Assembly: GCA_910583935.1 (NCBI GenBank)
Contig: CAJTZM010000025.1
Span: 1-22,383 of the forward strand
Source of the DNA: an uncultured Oscillospiraceae bacterium
GTDB taxonomy: Bacteria > Bacillota > Clostridia > Oscillospirales > Ruminococcaceae
Direction: 5' to 3'
Length of the DNA: 22,383 bases
How positions within the stretch are numbered: the stretch's first letter is position 1; every line of letters starts with the position of its first letter. This document shows positions 1-6,431 of this stretch, piece by piece. The notes under the pieces were generated by a model. That model was not told where the DNA came from. It saw nothing but the letters and a program-made list of their open reading frames with translations, and did no database searches. The position numbers were made by a program, and so were the translations under genes.

Positions 1-255
1 GAATATGGCAATCGCTTTTTTAAGATGAGGTTTTCCTCCTCCAGCTGGACATTACGCTTTTGAAGTTCTTTTACCTGTTTTGCGGTAAGAACTTCGCCGT
101 CATCGATTTCAACTGTGGAGTACTGCTTTACCCACTTGCCGAGAGCGGATTGTGAAACGCTATACTCCTTACAAAGTTGCGCTTGGGTTTTGATGGAGTA
201 AAACCAGGGATTTTTTAAAATCTTCATCGTGTTTGGGGTAGTTGCTTGCTGCCAT
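1..255 (-). pseudogene. IS3-family transposase OrfA, 5' part, frameshifted and cut by window edge
   Basis: The reverse strand begins with ATG at 255, behind a good AGGAGGG ribosome site, and encodes MAASNYPKHDEDFKKSLV, the usual start of an IS3-family OrfA. After about 23 residues the frame runs into TAA, but the rest of the family sequence continues in another frame: TQAQLCKEYSVSQSALGKW, then a leucine-zipper-like stretch with LEEENLILKKAIAIF at the window edge. The break lies near 184-192. Relatives carry a residue pair (GK-like) between QN and TQAQ, so I infer a small deletion, perhaps 8 bp between two short AAAC repeats. OrfA binds the IS ends and forms the OrfAB transposase with OrfB, which would lie left of the window. 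This copy cannot make an intact OrfA. The IS end should lie between about 300 and 345, but I could not identify the terminal repeat. The family call is from recognised motifs and is fairly sure. Confidence 0.8.
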
Positions 256-319
256 GATAACCCTCCTCTTTTGTGTGTAATTTATTCTGCAGTTCTTCTG
301 TCTTTGTGTCCTCTTCTAT

Positions 320-3130
320 ATGGTAGATCTAAATATCGGCCCCTGCAAGCATCATCAGGAGCATGACGAGATTTGCGGTTACCTGCCCTCCCCGTCCGAG
401 GATGGGGAGGGCAGCCCATGCACCTATGAATACCATGTCTATCCGGTACAGTCTATGATAGATGCTCTGCCGGAGGAAGTGACAGAGGACAACGCAGACG
501 AGGTGCGGGCGCAGTTTAATGAGATCCTTGCGTTTTTTGGGGCACTGACCGAGGAGGAGCAGCTGGGCCTGACCGCCGCTACGCGCTGCAAACGGCGCTG
601 GACGGGGCCAATACGCCCATGCCGCTGGCAACAGTAACACTGGAAGGCGGCACCTTTACCAGAAAATCGGTGGGCGCTGTGGTAGGGGTCAATAATACAA
701 ATGCGACGCTATCTGTCATTGGCGAAAATGTGGTCATTCGGAATATAGGCGGCGGTTATGGGTTGTCCGTCAATGCGCCACAATCTGTCCAACTCTCCGC
801 CGAGACTTATTCCGGGGGCACAAATGCGATTTCATGCAGCGGCTATATAATCACCATCCGCCAACTGTTGGCCACTGATTGCGCCTATTATGATAAGGAC
901 GGCAAATTGTTCACCGGGGGCTTGGTCAACACGAGCTTACACGCCGTCACCGTTACGGTGGACGGGGAGGAGCTGGGCGCGGCAAATTATGATGTAACCT
1001 ACGCCAACAATACCAAAGCCGGCAACGCCACTGTGACGATTTCCAGCGCCAGGTTCGGCGGGAAATTTACAAAGACCTTCTCCATCGCCCCGGCCGCGCT
1101 GACCATCACCGCAACAACCAGACCATCCCCTACGGCGGGAGCATCGCCCAGGGTGTAGACCAGGTGACTCCCGCAGGGCTTTGCAGCGGCGATAACATAA
1201 ACGGTATCACCCTCACCGCCAGCACCGGGAATATCCACGGCGGCACCATCACGCCCTCCGCCGTCGGGATCCAGAACAGCAACGGCGAGGATGTGCCCGG
1301 CTGCTACAACATCACCTACCAGCCGGGCAACCTCACCATCAACAAGGCACCGGCGCCCGCCATCACATGGCCCACTGCTGGCACCATCACCTACGGGCAA
1401 AAGCTGTCGGACAGCCACCTGACCGGCGTGCAGAACGGCGTGGCTCCTACCGGAGAAATTACTATCACGGGCAATGGGGAAACAAAAAACCTGCCATTAA
1501 CAAACGGAACAGCCATCCACCAGTGGAACGGTCTGGCCGACCAGAAATACACCGTCACGGCGGAATACAGCGGCAATACCAACTATAAGGCTGCCAGCGG
1601 CTCCCTGACCTTCGATGCGGCAAAGCAGCAGCAAGCGGCCCTTTCCATCAAGGATGTGGGAACAAAAATCTACGGCGAGGGGCGTTTAACCTCGATATCA
1701 ACGGCGGCAGCGGCGAAGGTGCGGTTACCTTTACAAGCTCCGACCCGACCGTCCTCAGCATCAGCGGGAATACCGCCACCATCCACAAGGCCGGGCCAGT
1801 CACCATCACCGTCATAAAGGCAGCAGACAACAGCTACAACGAGGCAGAGGCAGCCCTTTCCCTCACCATTGGGGAGAGGCCCATCACCGTAACAGCGGAC
1901 AGCTTCACCGTGGTAACGGGCGGGGCGATGCCCACCTTTACCTACAAAGCAACAGGGCTGGTGAACGGCGATACCTTTACGGCGGCCCCCTCCATGACAA
2001 CCAGTGCATCCGATACCCATACCCTTGGCGAATATGACATTGTCATCAGCGGCGGCGTGCTGACGAACGAAAACAACTATCAAATCACCTATGTGAACGG
2101 CAAACTGATCTTCACCGACAAAACCCCTGTGAACCTGACCATGACAGCCAACCCTGCCTCCCTCACCGGCAGCGGAACGGTAACGCTGACCATCGGCGGT
2201 CTGCCCTCCGGCGGGACGGCAACGGTAAGCTGTTCTGACAGCAGGATCTCCGTCACTGGCAGCGGGGCCACCTGGAAAGCTACCCTGCCCAATGAAACGG
2301 CCGCATATACCTTTACCGTCCATTACGCCGGCGACGCCCAGCACCTTGGTGGGACGGCGAGCTGCACAGTCAGCGTCACCAAGGGCGCCGACAGCGGCTC
2401 CGGCAACGGAGGAGGAAATTCCGGCGGTTCCGGCAGCTCCGGTGATTCCGATAGTTCCGACCGTGAGGACCGTTCCACTTCCCCGACCTATGATAAGGAA
2501 ACCCTTTCCAAAGACGGCGTGACCCTTTCCGGCAATGGCATTCACCAAAATGCCCCCCTCACCGTTACGGAAAACCGCCTCCACGCCGATGGGAATTGCG
2601 ACAAATGCAGGGAGATCCGCAGCTGGCGGGAGCAGGGCAGCGTTGTTGCCATCTATGATGTGTCCCTCAGCCGAGAATTCCGCGGCAGTGTGACCCTCAC
2701 CTTCCCGGTGCCCAGCCGGTACAACGGCAAAACCATGACCGTTGTCCACTGCCTGCACAACAAGCTGGAGTACTACGAGGCCGTCGCCAAAAACGGCAAG
2801 GTAACAGTGACGGTGGAGAGCCTTTCCCCCCTTGCCATTCTGGAGGGGAGCCTGGCCAAGAAAAACCCGGAGACCGGTGGGATTCTCCCCATCGACACCC
2901 CTGCCACGGCGGAGATCCATACCCCCGCCGCCCAGCCAGAGGTTGTGGTACCCAATCAAACCCCTGCCGGATCAGGGTTCAAGGAAATGGCCCCTGTCGC
3001 CGGTGAGCCGGCTATCGACCCACCACAGACCGAGGATAGAGCTGTTTCCGGCGTCTTTGCCGCAGCCATTGCCGCTTTGCTCATCGCATTGGGCGGCGTC
3101 TGGTACTGGAAGAAACGCCACGCAGAGTAA
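320..3130 (+). pseudogene. 3' part of a large Gram-positive surface protein with MBG/Ig-like repeats, three frameshifts
   Basis: One protein can be read across three frames. It starts with a Cys/His-rich segment (CKHHQEHDEICGY), then a helical VQSMIDALP...VTEDNADEVRAQ segment known from clostridial surface proteins, then MBG-like and Ig-like beta repeats (about 1090-2390), a Gly/Ser linker (about 2390-2460), a C-terminal beta domain, and a final membrane helix followed by WYWKKRHAE. The frame shifts near 570-575, 1111-1118 and 1678-1684. In each case restoring one base (for example GCAACAAC to GCAAACAAC) rejoins the repeat. No signal peptide remains: the 5' end is replaced by IS sequence. PPQTED just before the membrane helix resembles a degenerate sortase motif. 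The intact form was probably a cell-wall-anchored adhesin-like protein of well over 900 residues. Pseudogene status rests on the missing 5' end; the frameshifts could also be sequencing errors. Confidence 0.8.
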
Positions 3131-3179
3131 CCCGGATCGCCCAACCGAAAGAATTTTTGGATAGCAGCACTTCAAAAGC

Positions 3180-3212
3180 GGGGCTGGATCGTGAGATTCA
3201 GCCCCTTACATA
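3180..3212 (+). terminator. Hairpin terminator after the surface-protein pseudogene
   Basis: An 11-bp stem (GGGGCTGGATC at 3180-3190 with GATTCAGCCCC at 3195-3205, one G-T wobble) closes a GTGA tetraloop. A weak T-rich tail follows. It separates the surface gene from the WYL regulator, whose ribosome site starts right after it. Confidence 0.65.
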
Positions 3213-3227
3213 TTTCAGGAGGTCACT

Positions 3228-4112
3228 ATGCAGGGACAAACCAATATCCGCATCATTGAACTGCTTCGCTTCCTTTGCCTGAAAACCGATGAAAACCATC
3301 CCGCCACCGTATCGGATATCATTGCCTATCTGAAAGAAAAAGGCATCCAGGCTGTCCGGCAAACCGTTTATGGGGATCTAAACGCTTTAACCGACGCCGG
3401 ATTGGATATCGTCGTGACAAAAAGCACCCAGAACCAGTATTTCATCGGAAATCGCACCTTTGAATTTCCAGAGGTGAAGATGCTGGTTGACGCGGCAGCT
3501 TCCTCCAAGGTGATCTCTCCCCGAAAAACAGAGGAGCTGATCCAAAAACTGTGCCGCCTGACCAGCACATATCAAGCAGACCAGCTCTGCAGACTGGCCG
3601 CCCTGACCAGCCGGGTCAAGCCGCACAACGAAAAAATATACTACATCATCGACGGTATCCAAACCGCCATTTTGGAAAACCGGCAGCTCCAATTCCAGTA
3701 TTATGAGTACACACGGGAGAAACAGAAGATCCTGAAGCACGATGGTTACCGGTACATATTGGACCCCTACGCGCTGGAATGGAAGAATGACCATTACTAC
3801 CTGATTGGGTATTCCCATAAGCACCAGAGGATCGCCCACTTCCGGGTGGACCGTATAGCAGGCGCGAAAGCTCTGGAAACCGGATTTGTGCCGCCGGAAG
3901 AATTTGACGTCGCCGCATATACCAACAAAATCGTGGATATGTTCGCAACGGGGCGGCTTGTCCGTCTGGAGCTTCAGTGTGAAAACGATCTGATGCGGGT
4001 GATCATCGACCGATACGGAGAGGACGTCCCGACCCGAATCTATGATGCAGAGCATTTTGTGGCGGAAATCGAGGCGGACCTCAGCGGGAGCTTTTTCGGC
4101 TGGGTGTTTTAG
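3228..4112 (+). CDS. HTH + WYL-domain transcriptional regulator, C-terminus lost to a nonsense codon
   Basis: This 294-residue protein has an N-terminal winged HTH (residues about 5-60, TVSDIIAYLKEKGIQAVRQT) and a WYL domain (about 140-215) with LDPYALEWKNDHYYLIGYS and the conserved arginine stretch AHFRVDRI. WYL regulators sense ligands, often nucleic acid or nucleotides, and control accessory and defence genes. An AGGAGGT site lies five bases before ATG. The reading frame stops at TAG (4110-4112) right after FFGWVF, where relatives usually continue with Q and about 25 more residues. The missing tail (MGKIKILSPQECVEEMRRIA and a few more) is still present in frame after the TAG, ending at TGA 4188-4190. 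The full product would be 320 residues. The loss is small and terminal, so the protein may still fold; I cannot tell whether it works. Confidence 0.85.
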   Translation: MQGQTNIRIIELLRFLCLKTDENHPATVSDIIAYLKEKGIQAVRQTVYGDLNALTDAGLDIVVTKSTQNQYFIGNRTFEFPEVKMLVDAAASSKVISPRKTEELIQKLCRLTSTYQADQLCRLAALTSRVKPHNEKIYYIIDGIQTAILENRQLQFQYYEYTREKQKILKHDGYRYILDPYALEWKNDHYYLIGYSHKHQRIAHFRVDRIAGAKALETGFVPPEEFDVAAYTNKIVDMFATGRLVRLELQCENDLMRVIIDRYGEDVPTRIYDAEHFVAEIEADLSGSFFGWVF

Positions 4113-4190
4113 TTCATGGGAAAAATCAAGATCTTGTCCCCGCAGGAATGTGTGGAAGAGATGCGCCGGATCGCCCAGCTCTTTCTGTGA
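4113..4190 (+). other. Untranslated remainder of the WYL regulator C-terminus
   Basis: In frame with the WYL gene, these 25 codons plus TGA match the C-terminal helix expected for the family (KIKILSPQECVEEMRRIA). The reading is open apart from the single TAG at its start, consistent with one CAG-to-TAG change. Confidence 0.7.
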
Positions 4191-4192
4191 TG

Positions 4193-4247
4193 ATATGGGG
4201 CAAGGTGTTATTGTTTTTTAACACCTTGCCCCATATTTCTTTTTTAC
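4193..4247. terminator. Strong bidirectional terminator
   Basis: A perfect 18-bp inverted repeat (ATATGGGGCAAGGTGTTA at 4193-4210 and its complement at 4219-4236) closes a T-rich 8-base loop. A T-rich run to about 4247 follows. It insulates the WYL gene from the XRE/ImmA pair. Confidence 0.9.
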
Positions 4248-4250
4248 TCC

Positions 4251-4279
4251 TGTGAAGAACAAATATTTCCATATATAAT
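4251..4279 (+). promoter_or_regulatory. Candidate promoter of the XRE/ImmA pair
   Basis: A perfect TATAAT lies at 4274-4279, about 55 bases before the XRE start. The hexamer 17 bases upstream (TGTGAA, 4251-4256) is a poor -35 match, so the promoter may need an activator or be weak. Confidence 0.45.
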
Positions 4280-4334
4280 AAATACAACAGTTCTCATTAC
4301 AGCGAACTCCCTTTGGACAGGAGACTGAGAAAAG

Positions 4335-4694
4335 ATGTCTTTCGGAGCCTTTATCAGTACCAGAAGAAAAGAACGGAAGGTAAACCTGCGGGAAACGGCC
4401 AAATCTCTCCATATCGCTTACGGATATCTAAGCGACATTGAACAGGGCCGCCGTCCGGCGCCGGAAGGGGATTTTGTCGAACGGGTATCCCGTTTTCTGG
4501 AGCTGGACAAGCAGGAATATGAGCTGCTGCTGGATCTGGCCGCCAAGTCCCGGAAAACAGTGTCCGCTGACCTGCCGGAGTATATCATGGAGCACGATGT
4601 GGTCCGCGCCGCATTGCGGGTGGCAAAAGAGGTGGACGCCACCGACGAGGAATGGCAGGTATTTATGGAAGTTCTGAAAAAGCGTCAGCATTAA
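4335..4694 (+). CDS. XRE-family HTH regulator (ImmR-like partner of a metalloprotease)
   Basis: This 119-residue protein has a lambda-Cro/cI type HTH in its N-terminal half: FISTRRKERKVNLRETAKSL, then the recognition helix and the signature GYLSDIEQGRRPAP at about residues 30-45. The C-terminal half is helical and has no recognised domain. An AGGAG ribosome site precedes ATG. The stop is 12 bases before the TTG start of an ImmA/IrrE-type protease, so the two are almost certainly co-transcribed. In ICEBs1 and related elements such a pair forms the switch: the XRE protein represses transfer genes until the protease cleaves it. That role is inferred from the arrangement; the target operators are not proven, though a palindrome at 5390-5407 is a candidate. 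Confidence 0.85.
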   Translation: MSFGAFISTRRKERKVNLRETAKSLHIAYGYLSDIEQGRRPAPEGDFVERVSRFLELDKQEYELLLDLAAKSRKTVSADLPEYIMEHDVVRAALRVAKEVDATDEEWQVFMEVLKKRQH

Positions 4695-4706
4695 GGAGGG
4701 TGCGTC

Positions 4707-5321
4707 TTGTCTTTTCCGTTGATTAGATTGGAAGCAATCGAGGCGATTGGGAGAAAAATCCTTCTGGAATATGACCGGACCCTCTTGGATGGGGAACCGC
4801 GCCCGATCCCGATTGAAACGATCATGGAAACCAAGTTTGATCTCATTTTGGAGTACCATGTGCTTCGTAAGAATGGGTGCGTTCTTGGTGAAACGATTTT
4901 TGATGACGGGGCTGCCATTCTGTACGACCAGGAACAGCGGCAGTACAAGCTGATTGCGGTCAAAGCCGGTACGGTTTTAATTGACGAACGGCTTTGTGAA
5001 CCAAACCGGCTTGGCAGGCTCCGCTTTACCTGCGGGCATGAACTGGGGCATTGGGTGCTGCACAAAAAGCTCTATTCCGGCACAGGCGATGTAGCCGCCT
5101 ATGACGGCAAGTCTTCCAGCGACGAGAGCTGCGGCCTGATTGAGAGGCAGGCCGATGCATTGGCCACCGCCCTGCTCACGCCGATGCCGCAGATCAAAAA
5201 ATGCTTTTACCGTATCCGCCCCGGACATACCAATGAACAGATCGTCACAAAAATGGCGGAACTCTTTGAGGTGTCCAGGCAAGCAATGCGCATCCGTCTG
5301 GAATCCCGTCATTTGCTTTGA
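4707..5321 (+). CDS. ImmA/IrrE-family zinc metallopeptidase
   Basis: This 204-residue protein carries the HEXXH zinc motif (CGHELGHWVLH, His111-Glu112-His115) and a downstream glutamate helix (IERQADALATALLTP, Glu146) typical of the ImmA/IrrE family (PF06114). These intracellular proteases cleave XRE-type repressors to switch on mobile-element or stress genes. The start is TTG at 4707, chosen because AAGGAGGG sits at the right distance upstream and no ATG in frame fits better. It lies 12 bases after the XRE gene, its likely substrate. The C-terminus has a short helical segment with a VSRQAMRIRL motif resembling a winged-helix end. It is full length and intact, unlike its neighbours on both sides. 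Substrate assignment is inference from context. Confidence 0.88.
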   Translation: MSFPLIRLEAIEAIGRKILLEYDRTLLDGEPRPIPIETIMETKFDLILEYHVLRKNGCVLGETIFDDGAAILYDQEQRQYKLIAVKAGTVLIDERLCEPNRLGRLRFTCGHELGHWVLHKKLYSGTGDVAAYDGKSSSDESCGLIERQADALATALLTPMPQIKKCFYRIRPGHTNEQIVTKMAELFEVSRQAMRIRLESRHLL

Positions 5322-5389
5322 GATATACGCAGGGAGAACCCGGCAGAGCCCTCCCTGCAAAAATGAAATCTATGTCGTCTGCCCAAAGT

Positions 5390-5407
5390 GTTCGCAATAT
5401 TGCGAAC
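5390..5407. promoter_or_regulatory. Perfect 18-bp palindrome, candidate operator
   Basis: GTTCGCAATATTGCGAAC is a perfect palindrome lying just before the AGGAGG ribosome site of the next gene. The form (two 9-bp half sites, no spacer) suits a dimeric HTH repressor such as the XRE protein encoded upstream. A second hairpin (GCAGGGAG 5329-5336 with CTCCCTGC 5351-5358) lies between it and the protease stop codon. No clear -10/-35 pair is seen here. Confidence 0.5.
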
Positions 5408-5425
5408 GCAGAGAGGAGGAACACC

Positions 5426-5968
5426 ATGAGAAAGGAAAGCGCCGCACTCCGAAAATGCCGCAGCCAGATGTCTGCCATGGGGATGGACAGCAGCGCTGTT
5501 TTTCATAGAAGCAAGCTGATATTGAAGATCTACCGGGATGTTGTGTGGGTCCTCAATGAACGGACGGAGGAGCTTCATGAATACGCGCGGGAGATGGGCA
5601 ACCGGGATATGGAAGCGGGCCTGTGCTATTTGGAGAATTTTGCCCCGGATACGGAGCTCCAGGCATTTGAGGAAAAGGTCTGCTGTGTGGTCCAAAGCAG
5701 GATGCTGGTGGATGTGATCGACAGGGCCCTGCTCCGCCTCAAGTGATACCCCGACCGCGGTGAGCTGTATTATGAGATCCTGACCAAGCAGTTTATCTAT
5801 CGGTTCAACAGCACGGAAAAGGAGCTGCTGGAAGAGCTGAATATAGAACACAGCGTATTCTACGACCGCAAGAAGGAGGCTCTTTTTCTGTTTTCACTTT
5901 GCCTGTTTGGATACGCGATCCCGGAACTTCAGGAGAAACTCAAAATATCCCGACTTTTTCCCGATTGA
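5426..5968 (+). pseudogene. ICE/phage-type transcription factor gene (ArpU/sigma-like), split by an in-frame TGA
   Basis: A good AGAGGAGG site precedes ATG at 5426. The first part encodes 106 helical residues (MRKESAALRKCRSQMSAMG onward) and stops at TGA 5744-5746. The same frame then stays open for 73 codons to TGA 5966-5968, with YPDRGELYYEILTKQFIY and a C-terminal HTH-like stretch ELLEELNIEHSVFYDRKKEA. The layout resembles the ArpU/late-gene sigma-like regulators of phages and integrative elements, which end in a sigma-4-type HTH. I infer one 179-residue protein broken by a nonsense change. A truncated 106-residue product would lack the DNA-binding end. Readthrough at this TGA cannot be excluded from sequence. 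It lies downstream of XRE/ImmA and is probably a target of that switch. The family call is moderate. Confidence 0.65.
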
Positions 5969-6017
5969 TTCCCGATGAAAAACCGACCCAATCCCTACTC
6001 CCAGCCGACTTTGCTTC

Positions 6018-6026
6018 TGCTATACT
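6018..6026 (+). promoter_or_regulatory. Extended -10 promoter for the hairpin leader region
   Basis: TGCTATACT is an extended -10 element (TGN plus TATACT at 6021-6026). No good -35 lies 17 bases upstream, which is normal for extended -10 promoters. A transcript from about 6033 would run straight into the hairpins at 6065-6168. Confidence 0.5.
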
Positions 6027-6064
6027 CAGTACAGTGGCAGGTATGCGCTAAATTGAATCATGCA

Positions 6065-6108
6065 AACCAAGGGTCCGGATGCGTGAAGCATTCGGGCCCT
6101 TGGTTTTT
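6065..6108 (+). terminator. Leader hairpin 1 with U-tract (attenuator-like)
   Basis: An 18-bp stem (AACCAAGGGTCCGGATGC at 6065-6082 with GCATTCGGGCCCTTGGTT at 6088-6105, G-T wobbles only) closes a five-base loop and is followed by TTT. It is a strong intrinsic terminator only about 35 bases after the probable transcription start. Confidence 0.8.
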
Positions 6109-6130
6109 CCTGCCGTAATATGGCGGCAGG
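6109..6130 (+). other. Leader hairpin 2, no U-tract
   Basis: CCTGCCG (6109-6115) pairs perfectly with CGGCAGG (6124-6130) around an 8-base loop. It begins directly after the T-run of hairpin 1 and sits between two terminator-like hairpins. Confidence 0.6.
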
Positions 6131-6135
6131 AACTG

Positions 6136-6168
6136 GCCGTAAGCGGATGAAACGCTTCCGGCTTTTTT
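6136..6168 (+). terminator. Leader hairpin 3 with U-tract
   Basis: A 10-bp stem with one mismatch (GCCGTAAGCG 6136-6145, CGCTTCCGGC 6153-6162) is followed by six T. It is a second terminator-like structure ahead of the leader peptide. Confidence 0.7.
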
Positions 6169-6193
6169 CATGCCCGGTAATGGGAGGATCGGC

Positions 6194-6229
6194 ATGGGCT
6201 GGCAGGCTTTCATCGCCAAGTACCCGTAA
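6194..6229 (+). CDS. 11-residue leader peptide (MGWQAFIAKYP)
   Basis: ATG at 6194 follows a GGGAGG ribosome site (6183-6188) and encodes MGWQAFIAKYP, ending in TAA at 6227-6229. The last proline codon and the stop lie inside the left arm of an 18-bp inverted repeat (6225-6242). A ribosome reaching or stalling at the end of the peptide would therefore change that fold. This layout fits translational attenuation, as for antibiotic- or amino-acid-responsive leaders. The peptide is too short for homology, so its reality rests on the ribosome site and its position. The effector is unknown. Confidence 0.55.
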   Translation: MGWQAFIAKYP

Positions 6230-6270
6230 TTTTAAGATTTTGAATCCTACATCAAAATCTTAAAATTACG
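6225..6270 (+). promoter_or_regulatory. Perfect 18-bp inverted repeat between leader peptide and next ORF
   Basis: CGTAATTTTAAGATTTTG (6225-6242) is the exact complement of 6253-6270, with a 10-base loop. The left arm contains the leader stop codon. The right arm ends in ACG, immediately before GAGGAA of the next ribosome site, so the folded hairpin would partly mask it. There is no U-tract, which argues against a plain terminator. Confidence 0.75.
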
Positions 6271-6282
6271 GAGGAACGGCAA

Positions 6283-6375
6283 ATGGAATCTAAAAAGTAC
6301 ATACTTACTGGATTTAACACAATGACTCGGAGGAATGAAGAAATCGAGGTAGATTGGGTATTTCTTTCCCTTTGA
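6283..6375 (+). CDS. 30-residue orphan ORF, probably a truncated gene start
   Basis: ATG at 6283 has an ACGGAGGA ribosome site with good spacing. The product starts MESKKYILTGFNTMTRRNEE, is followed by a short acidic and aromatic stretch (IEVDWVF), and ends at TGA 6373-6375. I recognise no family. The well-built leader upstream suggests this was the start of a larger regulated gene whose remainder was lost when the region upstream of the serine recombinase was joined here. The last few residues may therefore come from the new flank. It could also be a genuine small protein. There is no protein-level evidence either way. Confidence 0.4.
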   Translation: MESKKYILTGFNTMTRRNEEIEVDWVFLSL

Positions 6376-6431
6376 TATAGCTATTGCATAGAAAACATGG
6401 TATTGTATGTTGCTGACAGGAGGTGAGCACT

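Noticed and set aside
2870..2885. NPETGG as a sortase signal
   Set aside because: It lies about 85 residues before the C-terminal helix, too far for a sorting signal; PPQTED next to the helix is the better, though degenerate, candidate.
1670..2959. 429-codon minus-strand frame opposite the surface-protein pseudogene
   Set aside because: It is low-complexity and Gly/Val/Ala-rich, as expected for the complement of GC-rich repeat DNA; the plus strand gives a coherent MBG/Ig protein.
4335..5321. XRE + metalloprotease as a toxin-antitoxin system
   Set aside because: The HELGH protease with ImmA features fits the repressor-cleavage switch of mobile elements better; no RES/Xre or COG2856-toxin feature is visible.
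5329..5358. GCAGGGAG/CTCCCTGC hairpin after the metalloprotease as a terminator
   Set aside because: There is no T-run after it; it may be an RNA structure or chance.
5744..5746. TGA as selenocysteine codon
   Set aside because: No SECIS-like hairpin directly follows, and no known selenoprotein motif surrounds it; a TAG nonsense in the nearby WYL gene supports general decay.
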